26,861 nucleotides of DNA, from NCBI GenBank assembly GCA_038228615.1, contig JBBRPC010000024.1, positions 1 through 26,861 of the forward strand, written 5' to 3'. The DNA is from F1-120-MAGs023 sp038228615 (GTDB lineage Bacteria > Actinomycetota > Acidimicrobiia > IMCC26256 > PALSA-610). Made by a program: the position numbers and the translations under genes. Below are positions 8,085-16,054 of this stretch, piece after piece (position 1 is the stretch's first letter; every line of letters begins with the position of its first letter). The notes below the pieces were generated by a model. The model made no database searches and was not told where the DNA came from. It saw nothing but the letters and a program-made list of their open reading frames with translations.

Positions 8085-8180
8085 CATCTTCGTGACCCCG
8101 TTGCGGCTGACATTCCACAGAGGAAGCCCAGTTCGCGAAATTCTTTAGGTGCAGCTTCGCACTTCCGGCAATACTGCAGC

Positions 8181-8948
8181 GTGGAATCTGTTGTCGCCGC
8201 GCGGGCGCTCACAAAGCGCTTCCGAGACAGGACAGCTGTCGACAACCTTGATCTCATCATTGGCCCCGGCGACCGTGTTGGGTTGCTCGGCCCGAACGGC
8301 GCTGGCAAAACCACGACCCTGCTGATGCTCCTCGGCGCGATTTCGCCGGATGCTGGAACGATCGAACTCGCGGGATTCCGATTGCCTCACCATCGTTCAA
8401 AGGCGCTCGGTCACGTCGGATTCGTCGCCGGATATTTGCCATTGCCGGAAAATTTGAAAGTTCGCGAAGCACTCACGATCTTCGCTGGTTTCTACGGCAT
8501 ACGCAGGCCGACACGAATCATCGAAACGGCGATCGAACGCTTCGGAATCGGTCACCTCGCAGATCAACAGAGTCGCGAACTGTCGTCTGGCCAACGGACA
8601 CTGGTTTCGATCGTCAAATCCACGCTGCACGAACCGCGCCTGTTGGTGCTCGACGAACCAACAGCATCACTCGATCCCGACGTCGCTGGTCGTGTTCGTA
8701 CGGCGCTACTCGATATTCATGGCGAGTATGGCACAACCCTGTTAGTCACGAGTCACAACATGCGCGAGGTCGAGACATTGTGTGAACGGGTCGTCATCAT
8801 TGCGCGCGGTGCCGTCGCTGCCGATGGTTCGCCCGCGGAAGTCGCGGCCTCGTTCGATACCGACGACCTTGAATCTGCATTTCTCGAAATCGCGGCACGA
8901 TCGAGAGCGCGCGGTGGCGCTGAGGATCATCCCGGAGCGTTGCAATGA
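8181..8948 (+). CDS. ABC transporter ATP-binding protein (NatA/DrrA-like)
   Basis: 255-residue nucleotide-binding subunit of an ABC-2 exporter. Walker A is GPNGAGKT (37-44), the signature is LSSGQ, Walker B is LLVLDEP, and the switch His is in VTSHNM. The Q-loop region reads VGFVAGYLPLPENLKVREAL and lacks the usual glutamine, as in NatA-type subunits. GTG start at 8181, with no other in-frame start upstream matching the family. The preceding gap (8085-8180) has a possible AATACT -10 element 5 nt before the start. It overlaps the permease gene by 4 bp (ATGA), indicating translational coupling. The transported substrate is unknown; related systems export drugs, lipids or sodium. Confidence 0.9.
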   Translation: MESVVAARALTKRFRDRTAVDNLDLIIGPGDRVGLLGPNGAGKTTTLLMLLGAISPDAGTIELAGFRLPHHRSKALGHVGFVAGYLPLPENLKVREALTIFAGFYGIRRPTRIIETAIERFGIGHLADQQSRELSSGQRTLVSIVKSTLHEPRLLVLDEPTASLDPDVAGRVRTALLDIHGEYGTTLLVTSHNMREVETLCERVVIIARGAVAADGSPAEVAASFDTDDLESAFLEIAARSRARGGAEDHPGALQ

Positions 8949-9733
8949 GCCCGATTCGCATTCGCGCGGTGATGCACCGCCATTGGATCGTGTTGCGGCG
9001 CGCACCGCACCGTTGGTTCGAGATTTCGTTCTGGCCGGTGATGGACGTACTGCTGTGGGGCTCCGTGGGCGCGTACATCAAGCACCAAACCCCAGGCTCG
9101 CAGGCAGCCACTCCCTTTCTCCTTGCGGGCATCGTGCTGTTCTGGACCTTCACGCAGGCCCAGTTTTCCATCGCGCTCGGTGTCAACGAAGAGACGTGGA
9201 CCCGGAACATCTTGAACGTCCTCACGACACCAGTCACCGAACTGGAATACATCGTCGGTATCGCGCTATTTGGGCTCCTCAAACTCGCGTTGTGCATGCT
9301 CACGCTCACCGTGGCAACCATCGCCTTCTTCGGATTCGACTTGTCGCAGGTTGGATGGGCTGTGATCCCGATCATGTTGCTGCTGCTGATCAATGGCTGG
9401 GCGCTCGCGATGATGGTGGTCGGACTCGTCTTGCGATTCGGTCAGAGCGCCGAAATTTTGATTTGGGGATTCAACTACATGCTGATGGCCTTCTCAGGCG
9501 TCTTTGTGCCATCGAATTCACTCCCGAGAGGCCTGCGCACGGTCGCTCGCCAACTCCCAACCACGCGGGCGTTTGCGGCGCTGCGCGCCGTGTTGGGGGG
9601 CCACCCGTTGCCATGGGGAACGCTTGGGATCTCACTCGTCGGTTCGTTGATGTTCTTCGCCGGTGCCATTGCATTCGCGAGCTGGCTGTTATCGATATTT
9701 CGCAAGCGTGGGTTCGTCACGCGCTATTCGTGA
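8945..9733 (+). CDS. ABC-2 type transporter permease
   Basis: 262-residue integral membrane protein of the ABC-2 permease family, partner of the ATP-binding subunit it overlaps by 4 bp. Hydrophobic segments suggest about six membrane spans, including around FLLAGIVLFWTF, IVGIALFGLLKLALCMLTL, AVIPIMLLLLINGWALAMM, ILIWGFNYMLMAFSGVFVPS and a C-terminal span LVGSLMFFAGAIAFASWLL. The FSGVFVPSNSLPRGLRTVARQLPTT region (about 181-205) is the conserved ABC-2 loop, where the last helices follow a P-x-x-L-P-like turn. One permease and one ATPase imply a homodimeric exporter. The LldD-type oxidase begins 12 bp downstream, so transport and hydroxy-acid oxidation may be co-expressed. Confidence 0.88.
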   Translation: MSPIRIRAVMHRHWIVLRRAPHRWFEISFWPVMDVLLWGSVGAYIKHQTPGSQAATPFLLAGIVLFWTFTQAQFSIALGVNEETWTRNILNVLTTPVTELEYIVGIALFGLLKLALCMLTLTVATIAFFGFDLSQVGWAVIPIMLLLLINGWALAMMVVGLVLRFGQSAEILIWGFNYMLMAFSGVFVPSNSLPRGLRTVARQLPTTRAFAALRAVLGGHPLPWGTLGISLVGSLMFFAGAIAFASWLLSIFRKRGFVTRYS

Positions 9734-9745
9734 TGAAATCTGCAG

Positions 9746-11008
9746 ATGTCCTCGATCTTCGACACGCTGCGTTCGGTGTTGCAATTCGAGTCCTTTGAAC
9801 GCGACCCTGCGCTGCGACGCCTACGACGGGCAGCCAGCATCGATGATCTGCGGCGGATAGCGCGACGCCGCCTCCCACGCGGCGTCTTCGATTACATCGA
9901 TGGCGGTGCCGAGGCAGAGATCAGTCTTGCCGAGAACTCACGTGCGTTTGATGGGATTCGATTCAATCCACGCGTGCTTCGCAACGTCGAACGCCTCGAC
10001 ACCACCACGACACTCCTCGGCAAATCACTCCCAACTCCCCTGGTGCTCGCACCCACCGGGTTCTCGCGCATCGCCGACCCTCAAGGCGAACTTGCCGTAG
10101 CCCGGGCCGCGGCACGAGCCGGGTTGCCATACACGTTGTCGACAATGAGCACGCGTTCAATCGAAGAGGTGGCTTCTGTCAGCGCCGGACGCAAATGGTT
10201 CCAGGTCTATGTGTGGCGCGACCGTGGGCTTGTCGAATCGATGCTCGAACGAGCCGCCGCAAGCGGTTACGAGGCGGTCATGCTCACGGTAGATACCGCG
10301 GTTTTCGGTAAACGAGAACGGGATGTGCGTCGCGGCTTTTCGCTCCCTCCGCGCATCGGTCTGTCCACGTTGATCGATGGAGCGATCCACCCAAGCTGGA
10401 CATGGTCGTTCGTGCGATCCGATCCGATCCGATTCGCCAACGTCACCGGCGCGTCCCTGAACGACCCGGGCAACTTCTCGGGCACCACGTCAGCTGGTGA
10501 CGGGACCGATGCCGTAAATCTCGCCGAATACATCAATACTCAGTTCGATCCAAGTTTGTCGTGGGCCGACATCGCCTGGTTGCGTTCCCACTGGGACGGA
10601 CCGATCATTCTCAAAGGAATCCAGTCGGTCGCCGATGCGAGGCTCGCCGTCGAACACGGCGTGGAAGCAATCGCGCTTTCGAATCACGGTGGCCGCCAGC
10701 TCGACTGTGCTCCTTCGCCAATTTCGCTCGTCGCGCCCGTCGCGAATGCAGTCGGCGGTCAAGTCGAGATTATTTGCGACGGCGGCATCCGTCGCGGCAG
10801 CGACATCGTGAAGGCGCTCGCGCTCGGAGCAAATGCTTGTATGGCGGGACGCGCGTATCTCTATGGTCTCGGTGCTGGCGGCGAGCAGGGTGTCGACCAC
10901 GCAATTGCGTTGCTGACTGCAGACGTACGCCGCACAATGGCGTTGATCGGCGTGACATCGATCAACGAACTCAACGCGGAATGCGTCACGCCTCGACTGC
11001 AGCCTTGA
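9746..11008 (+). CDS. lldD: FMN-dependent alpha-hydroxy acid oxidase/dehydrogenase (LldD-like)
   Basis: 420-residue TIM-barrel flavoenzyme that oxidises L-2-hydroxy acids (lactate, glycolate, mandelate) to 2-oxo acids with FMN. Visible family features: FDYIDGGAE with Tyr50, LAPTGFSRI, QVYVWRDR, LTVDTAVFGKRERDVR, the active-site segment SNHGGRQLD (catalytic His314, Arg317), then CDGGIRRGSDIVKALALGA and GRAYLYGL for phosphate binding. It resembles actinobacterial LldD1 closely, but the loop before YINTQFDPS (about 232-258) is longer and rich in G, D, N and T. No export signal, although relatives can be membrane-associated. It starts 12 bp after the ABC permease. Its last 23 bp overlap the convergent SRPBCC gene. 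Lactate is the default substrate guess; mandelate-like substrates remain possible. Confidence 0.9.
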   Translation: MSSIFDTLRSVLQFESFERDPALRRLRRAASIDDLRRIARRRLPRGVFDYIDGGAEAEISLAENSRAFDGIRFNPRVLRNVERLDTTTTLLGKSLPTPLVLAPTGFSRIADPQGELAVARAAARAGLPYTLSTMSTRSIEEVASVSAGRKWFQVYVWRDRGLVESMLERAAASGYEAVMLTVDTAVFGKRERDVRRGFSLPPRIGLSTLIDGAIHPSWTWSFVRSDPIRFANVTGASLNDPGNFSGTTSAGDGTDAVNLAEYINTQFDPSLSWADIAWLRSHWDGPIILKGIQSVADARLAVEHGVEAIALSNHGGRQLDCAPSPISLVAPVANAVGGQVEIICDGGIRRGSDIVKALALGANACMAGRAYLYGLGAGGEQGVDHAIALLTADVRRTMALIGVTSINELNAECVTPRLQP

Positions 11009-11438
11009 TCCGTTCCAACGTTTTTTGCATGCCTTTGATCATCGCTTCTGGGCGACGCAACAACGTTTCGTAGATGAATTTCTGCGCTCCACCAGACGAC
11101 GTGAAGCTGTACGACTCGGTCACCCGTGTCCCTTCGCCTGCAGCTTCGAACTCGTACCGCCATGTTGTGTAGCCCTCGGCGACGAACTCGAACACCTTGC
11201 CGAGTTCACATGCGGTGATTTCCGACGTCGTGGTCCATCGTTTCATCGTGATGCCAGCCACCACAACCTTGTTGTCGCCTTCGAATTTGGCCCCAACTGT
11301 TGGCTCCGTTGCGCCACCGACCCAACGGCACCCGGTGCACTCAGGACTCCACTCGCCAGTCCGAGTGATATCAGTGATGGCAGCGAACACCACATCGGGC
11401 GGACGGTTGATGATCAAACTTGCGGATCCTTGGACCAT
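10986..11438 (-). CDS. SRPBCC family protein
   Basis: 150-residue helix-grip (START-like) protein. It begins MVQGSASLIINRPPDVVFAA, then DITRTGEWSPECTGCRWVGG, a central strand WRYEFEAAGEGTRVTESYSF, and a terminal helix (GMQKTLERIKAAVEA). The pattern ITDxxRxGEWSPEC is common among actinobacterial SRPBCC proteins. The frame extends to 11522, but the ATG at 11438 has a strong GAGGAG Shine-Dalgarno 6 nt upstream and fits the family start. Divergent from the ferredoxin-P450 operon, with 82 bp between starts, so it may share regulation and handle a hydrophobic substrate or product of that P450. Its 3' end overlaps the lldD stop by 23 bp. Confidence 0.85.
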   Translation of the reverse strand: MVQGSASLIINRPPDVVFAAITDITRTGEWSPECTGCRWVGGATEPTVGAKFEGDNKVVVAGITMKRWTTTSEITACELGKVFEFVAEGYTTWRYEFEAAGEGTRVTESYSFTSSGGAQKFIYETLLRRPEAMIKGMQKTLERIKAAVEA

Positions 11439-11502
11439 TGCGCACTCCTCATTTCCCGAGTCGGCTTGCACGGCGACCCTACCCTTGTCGTTGGCTAACG
11501 TC

Positions 11503-11516
11503 GCCTCCCAGGAGGC
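11503..11516 (+). promoter_or_regulatory. Ribosome binding site inside a perfect inverted repeat
   Basis: The ferredoxin Shine-Dalgarno AGGAGG (11510-11515) is half of the palindrome GCCTCC-CA-GGAGGC, and lies 5 nt before the ATG at 11521. Pairing would hide the ribosome binding site. The loop is only 2 nt if fully paired, so a shortened 4-5 bp stem is more realistic. Confidence 0.6.
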
Positions 11517-11520
11517 AATC

Positions 11521-11721
11521 ATGCACGTACGAGTCGATCCCGAGAAGTGTCAGGGCCACAATCGCTGCTACGCGATCGCGCCGGAGCTGTTCGATGTCGA
11601 CGACCTCGGCAACGCAACTGAGCGCAACGACGGCATCGTGTCGCCCGAGCTGGAACACAAAGCCAGACTGGCAGTTTCCAACTGCCCAGAATTTGCGATC
11701 AGCATCACGGAGGACCAATGA
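11521..11721 (+). CDS. 3Fe-4S ferredoxin (P450 redox partner)
   Basis: 66-residue ferredoxin. Cysteines are at 10, 16 and 55: CQGHNRC (His13 replaces the second cysteine of a CxxCxxC motif) and NCPEFAI. Three cysteines with a histidine or aspartate at the second position is the hallmark of actinobacterial single-cluster 3Fe-4S ferredoxins that feed electrons to P450s. The segment APELFDVDDLGNA is also typical. Start ATG 11521 behind a strong AGGAGG ribosome binding site. Its stop overlaps the P450 start as ATGA (11718-11721), so the two are translationally coupled and this is very likely the electron donor of that P450. The ferredoxin reductase is not in the window. Confidence 0.93.
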   Translation: MHVRVDPEKCQGHNRCYAIAPELFDVDDLGNATERNDGIVSPELEHKARLAVSNCPEFAISITEDQ

Positions 11722-12938
11722 GCACTGAACGGCCGAGCGTCACAAATTGGTCGACGGATTTTGATCACACCGACCCTACGTGGGTCGCCGACCCGTACCC
11801 GATCTGGGAACAACTCCGCACCAGCTGTCCTGTAGCGCACAGCGATCGCTTTGGCGGCACTTGGCTGCCGGTCACCCATGCAGGCGTCGCAGCTGTCGCG
11901 TACGACACTGAGCATTTCACCTCGCGTTCTGTCGTCGTCAGCGAGTTGCGGCCCACTGATCTTGACCTTCCCGCGCCGATTGGTATCGCGCCCCCAATCA
12001 CCTCTGATCCGCCGTTCCACGCGCAGGCCCGCCGACTCCTGCTTCCCGCATTCGGCCCCAAAGTCATTGCGAGCTACGAGCCGTTCGCGCGCGACTTGTG
12101 TCGCGAACTTCTCGACCAGCTCGCGGGTCGAGACACCATTGACGCAGCGATCGACTACGCGCAGCACATACCACTGCGAGTGATCGTCAAGATGCTCGGC
12201 TTCCCACAAGACGACGCCGACATCTTCCGACGTTTCATTCACATGATTCTCGAAGCCGTCAACCTGTCGGCGGAAGATCGCATGGCGCAGATCGAAGGAC
12301 GCGAACTCGACGACTACCTCGACGCGCGCATCCAGGAACATCTCGAAAACCCCCGAGACGACCTCACAACATTCCTGCTCGAAGCAGAACTCGATGGCAA
12401 CAAGCTGCATCCCGACCATGTCCGCGGCACGATGGTGCTGTTGCTCGTCGCGGGAATCGACACAACGTGGTCTGCGATCGGAGCATCACTTTGGCATCTC
12501 GCCCAGCACGCGGACGACCGTCAAAAGCTCGTCGATGATCCTCAACTGATGGCGACCGCAATGGAAGAATTCTTGCGCGCCTACGCGCCGGTCACGATGG
12601 CGCGCATGGTCGCAACTGATTTCGAATTCGAGGGGTGCCAGTTCAAAACCGACGACTGGGTGCTACTTCCGTTTCCAGCGGCGAACCGCGATCCGGCAGC
12701 CTTCGATCACGCCGACGAGGTACTCATCGACCGAGAAGTCAACCGCCATGCTGCGTTCGGCCTCGGCATCCACCGTTGCATCGGGTCCAATCTCGCCCGA
12801 ATGGAACTGCGGATCGCGCTCGAGGAATGGATGGCGCGCTACCCCAATTTCGAACTCACCGATCCGGCCGCGGTGACGTGGTCGACCGGCCAAGTACGCG
12901 GTCCGAGATCGATCCCAGTCAGGGTCACAGCGAGCTAG
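11718..12938 (+). CDS. Cytochrome P450 (coupled to ferredoxin)
   Basis: 406-residue soluble bacterial P450 monooxygenase. The I-helix oxygen-activation motif is AGIDTT (Asp248, Thr249, Thr250), the K-helix ExxR is Glu284-Arg287 (EFLR), and the heme segment is FGLGIHRCIG with Cys354 as thiolate ligand. The N-terminus DPTWVADPYPIWEQLRTSCP is the usual soluble class I start. It is translated from an ATG overlapping the ferredoxin stop, so it is a three-component class I system lacking only the reductase. The last 14 bp overlap the convergent ThDP-enzyme gene. CYP family and substrate cannot be assigned by eye. A divergent SRPBCC gene upstream hints at a hydrophobic substrate. Confidence 0.95.
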   Translation: MSTERPSVTNWSTDFDHTDPTWVADPYPIWEQLRTSCPVAHSDRFGGTWLPVTHAGVAAVAYDTEHFTSRSVVVSELRPTDLDLPAPIGIAPPITSDPPFHAQARRLLLPAFGPKVIASYEPFARDLCRELLDQLAGRDTIDAAIDYAQHIPLRVIVKMLGFPQDDADIFRRFIHMILEAVNLSAEDRMAQIEGRELDDYLDARIQEHLENPRDDLTTFLLEAELDGNKLHPDHVRGTMVLLLVAGIDTTWSAIGASLWHLAQHADDRQKLVDDPQLMATAMEEFLRAYAPVTMARMVATDFEFEGCQFKTDDWVLLPFPAANRDPAAFDHADEVLIDREVNRHAAFGLGIHRCIGSNLARMELRIALEEWMARYPNFELTDPAAVTWSTGQVRGPRSIPVRVTAS

Positions 12939-14493
12939 GAAGCACTGCGTCGATAAGAGCAGGACCCGGCTCAGCCATGGCTCGCTCGAGTTGCACGGTG
13001 AATTCCTCGGCGGTCGTGGCACGAGTAGCTGGCACTCCCATTCCCTTGGCGAGCGCCACGAAATCGAGTTGCGGACCGGTCAGGTCGAGCATTCGTAATG
13101 CCTGCGGACCGGGAACGGCGCCGACTCGAGTGAGTTCCATGTTCAAAATCGCGTAGGAGCGATTGTTGAGTATCACCGTGGTGACGTCGAGTCCTTCGCG
13201 AGCCTGCGTCCAGAGCGCTTGGAACGTATACATCGCGCTGCCGTCCGACTCGAGGTTGAGCACCTTGCGATCTGGCGCCGCTGTTGCCGCCCCTGTCGCA
13301 ACTGGCATCCCGTAGCCAATAGCCCCGCCGGTCAACGTCAGCCAATCATGCCTCGGACATCCAGCGGTCGCACCCGACACAAACAGTCCGGAGGTATTGC
13401 CTTCGTCGGCCACGATGGCGCCCTCTGGAAGCACCGCACCGATTGCCGCGGCAAGCGTGTCGGCCTTGAGCGCGCCGGTTGGACGGTCGGGACGAACAGC
13501 GGCCTGGCGGACGACGTCGCGGTTCGCTCCCAGAAGTTCGCCGAGGTCGATGAGTGCCGCCACGGCATCATCGGCTCCGCCTGCAAGCACATGCACGGCG
13601 CAACCGTCGGGCGTGAGGTCGCTGGCTTTGCCTGGGTACGCAAAAAACGACACGGGGGCGCGACTGTCGACGATGACAAGATGCTTCAATTCACCCATCT
13701 GCATCTGTGCGAACTCGCCGAGGTAGCTGAGCCGGTCGATCTGCGGCAGCCCAGCTCCTCTGACCAGACGCGTCGGAAATGTTTCGCAAATGAGCTTCGC
13801 ATCTGATGCAGCGGCCACCATCGTCGCAGCGACGAGCCCGCGCTCCGACGCGACAACACTGCCGCCGACGATGATTGCCGCCGGCTCGCCCGATCGCAAT
13901 ACCTTTGCGATCGCTTCCACAACCTCATCAGTCACGCTCGTTCGGCCGGGCGCGACCTGTGACGAAACCGCACCGACCGCAGATCGGTCCGATGTTGCAA
14001 GCCAACACACGTCGGCGGGCAGAATCATGGTCGCGATCTGGCCAGGCGGCGTCAGGGCGGCAGCAACCGCATCGGCCGCATCGGTCGCGACTGTTTCTGG
14101 TGAGCTCGACGTGCGTACCCAGCCTTCCAGGCTGGAAGCGATCGCGGCGATATCCGACTGCAACGGAGCGTCGTACTGATGATGGAGCGTGGCGTGGTCC
14201 CCAACGATGTTGACCACGGGCACGTGCCCGCGGCGGGCGTTGTGAAGATTTGCTAAGCCGTTCCCAAGGCCTGGGCCAAGGTGGAGCAGGGTCGCTGCGG
14301 GTTTTCCGGCAATGCGCGCGTACCCGTCGGCAGCACCCGTCGCGACGCCTTCGAACAGTGCGAGTATCCCCCGCATGCCAGGAACCTCGTCGAGCGCCGC
14401 CACAAAATGCATCTCTGACGTTCCAGGATTCGTGAAACAGGTGTCGACGCCTGACGCGACGAGGCTACGGATTAACGCTTGAGCGCCATTCAC
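12925..14493 (-). CDS. ThDP-dependent enzyme, acetolactate synthase/benzoylformate decarboxylase superfamily
   Basis: 522-residue thiamine diphosphate enzyme, the type often annotated as acetolactate synthase large subunit. The PYR-domain Glu48 (ALFEGVATGAADGYAR) activates ThDP. His71 in LLHLGPGLGNG sits where benzoylformate decarboxylase has its catalytic His70, and Thr25 matches its Ser26 position. The PP domain has SDG (416-418) and, 25 residues later, Asn443-Asn444: a GDG...NN metal/ThDP motif whose first glycine is serine. GTG start at 14493 with GGAG 7 nt upstream. No regulatory-subunit (IlvN-like) gene is beside it, which argues against true branched-chain synthesis and for a decarboxylase or carboligase. 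It lies 63 bp downstream of the GlcD-like gene, probably in the same operon. Confidence 0.85.
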   Translation of the reverse strand: MNGAQALIRSLVASGVDTCFTNPGTSEMHFVAALDEVPGMRGILALFEGVATGAADGYARIAGKPAATLLHLGPGLGNGLANLHNARRGHVPVVNIVGDHATLHHQYDAPLQSDIAAIASSLEGWVRTSSSPETVATDAADAVAAALTPPGQIATMILPADVCWLATSDRSAVGAVSSQVAPGRTSVTDEVVEAIAKVLRSGEPAAIIVGGSVVASERGLVAATMVAAASDAKLICETFPTRLVRGAGLPQIDRLSYLGEFAQMQMGELKHLVIVDSRAPVSFFAYPGKASDLTPDGCAVHVLAGGADDAVAALIDLGELLGANRDVVRQAAVRPDRPTGALKADTLAAAIGAVLPEGAIVADEGNTSGLFVSGATAGCPRHDWLTLTGGAIGYGMPVATGAATAAPDRKVLNLESDGSAMYTFQALWTQAREGLDVTTVILNNRSYAILNMELTRVGAVPGPQALRMLDLTGPQLDFVALAKGMGVPATRATTAEEFTVQLERAMAEPGPALIDAVLPSSL

Positions 14494-14556
14494 TGGGTTG
14501 CTCCATTCGAAATGCTGAAGGTCGTTGGGTGGCAGATAGAAAAGACTTGGGGTGGC

Positions 14557-15930
14557 TCAATCGAAGATCGTTCCCGGGTTCAAGATTCCGTTGGGGTCGA
14601 ACGCTGCTTTGATCCGTTGCATGAGCGCAACCTTCACTGGATCAACAAGTTCAAGGAAGTAACTCTTCTTTTCGGTGCCAAGGCCGTGTTCTCCAGAGAT
14701 CGCGCCACCCACCGCCATGCCCGCAGCAAACAGTTCATGCATGACTGTGTGACGTACCTCAGGATCGGATTGGAAGACTCCGAGATGCACGTTGCCGTCG
14801 CCTGCATGTCCGCAACCAGCAATCCATGAACCAGTTGCCGCTGCGACCGCCGAGACGCGTTCCATGTAGTCGGGAATCGACGCGCGGGGCACCACGATGT
14901 CGACGATGTCGTTCGCCCCAGCGGCCTTCGCCATCCAGAACGATTTCTCCCTGGCTTCGATGAGCGCCGTTCCCGCACCTGCGGGAAGTACATAAACATC
15001 CATCGCTCCGATGCCATCGAGTAGCTCGGCGACGACCCCAACATCCTCCTCGAGTCGGTCTGAGGAGCGTTGTTCGACGACAACCACAAGGTACGCAAGC
15101 GCGTGCTCTTTGATGTCGGGTGGAACGCCCAACTCGAGTCCGTAGTTCGTCACGATTGCCGACATTGTGAGGAGATCGATGTACTCAACGATGAGAGGTC
15201 CGACGCCACTGTCGATCAGGCGAGGAACAGCCGATGTCACTTCGGCCAGCGTGGTGAACGGTGCGAGCACTGTCGCGGAATGGGAGGGCCGCGGGTAGAG
15301 CCGCAGCGTGACCTCGGTGACGAGCGCGAGCGTCCCCTCCGACCCGACGATCAGTTGCGTCAGGTCGTAGCCGGTCGTCGCTTTGACAAATTTGCCGCCG
15401 GTTCGGATGACCTCCCCGGTTGCAAGCACAGCCTCCAGGCCGAGCACTTGGCCACGGGTCACCCCGTATTTCACCGCCCGCATACCGCCAGCATTCGTGT
15501 TCACGTTGCCGCCAAGGCTCGCGCTGTTCTCTCCTGGGAATACTGGGTACACCAGCCCGACGGCGGCCGTCGCAGCGTCGAGTTGTTCCAGCGTGACTCC
15601 GGCTTGCACTACCGCGACGTGATTTTCAGTGTCGATCTCAAGAATCCGGTCGAACCGTTCAAACGAGACGAGAATGCCGTTGGATAACGGCACGGCGGCC
15701 CCGGAGAGTCCAGTGCCACTCCCCCGCGCCGTCACCGGCACACGGCGCTGGTTACACGCGGCGACGATGGCCGCGACCTCATCGGTTCCTGCAGGGCACA
15801 CCACCGCCAACGGAAATACAGGTGAGACGGTCAGCGATTCGTCACGGGCGTAGTCGTCGCGAATCGCGGTTCCCACCAACACGTTGGCGACCCCAACAAT
15901 GCCCGCGAGCTCATCGACAATGGCCGTCAT
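14557..15930 (-). CDS. FAD-binding D-2-hydroxyacid dehydrogenase (GlcD-like)
   Basis: 457-residue FAD-linked oxidase of the GlcD/D-lactate dehydrogenase family (FAD_binding_4 plus FAD-oxidase C-terminal domain). FAD-contacting segments: RGSGTGLSGAAVP (69-81), GENSASLGGNVNTNAGG (133-149) and TTGYDLTQLIVGSEGTL (185-201). The C-terminal domain has GHAGDGNVHLG and SGEHGLG, whose histidines and glutamate form the metal and substrate site in this family, and it ends in the typical DPNGILNPGTIF. It oxidises a D-2-hydroxy acid (lactate, glycolate, 2-hydroxyglutarate or aryl analogues) to the 2-oxo acid. ATG 15930 has TAGGAT 8 nt upstream, suggesting a leaderless transcript. No GlcE/GlcF partners are present. 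The downstream ThDP enzyme could use its 2-oxo-acid product. Confidence 0.9.
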   Translation of the reverse strand: MTAIVDELAGIVGVANVLVGTAIRDDYARDESLTVSPVFPLAVVCPAGTDEVAAIVAACNQRRVPVTARGSGTGLSGAAVPLSNGILVSFERFDRILEIDTENHVAVVQAGVTLEQLDAATAAVGLVYPVFPGENSASLGGNVNTNAGGMRAVKYGVTRGQVLGLEAVLATGEVIRTGGKFVKATTGYDLTQLIVGSEGTLALVTEVTLRLYPRPSHSATVLAPFTTLAEVTSAVPRLIDSGVGPLIVEYIDLLTMSAIVTNYGLELGVPPDIKEHALAYLVVVVEQRSSDRLEEDVGVVAELLDGIGAMDVYVLPAGAGTALIEAREKSFWMAKAAGANDIVDIVVPRASIPDYMERVSAVAAATGSWIAGCGHAGDGNVHLGVFQSDPEVRHTVMHELFAAGMAVGGAISGEHGLGTEKKSYFLELVDPVKVALMQRIKAAFDPNGILNPGTIFD

Positions 15931-15938
15931 GGGTGGCG

Positions 15939-15944
15939 ATCCTA
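15939..15944 (-). promoter_or_regulatory. Putative -10 element (TAGGAT) for the GlcD-like gene
   Basis: On the minus strand TAGGAT (TANNNT) ends 8 nt before the ATG at 15930, and there is no Shine-Dalgarno. Consistent with leaderless transcription of the GlcD-ThDP enzyme pair. No clear -35 box seen. Confidence 0.35.
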
Positions 15945-16041
15945 CGACGAGCTGCGAACCGCCTGAAAACGCCGCCGCAGAGTGGACGATCGGCTCCGCT
16001 GAACATGACGAACGGCCCTGGCCGCTACCGACACAACCACG

Positions 16042-16047
16042 TACGTT
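16042..16047 (+). promoter_or_regulatory. Putative -10 element (TACGTT), leaderless hemerythrin gene
   Basis: TACGTT (TANNNT) is followed by 7 nt and the ATG at 16055; no Shine-Dalgarno is present. This decides the start of the hemerythrin-like protein, because the frame is open further upstream. Confidence 0.4.
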
Positions 16048-16054
16048 GGCAGCT

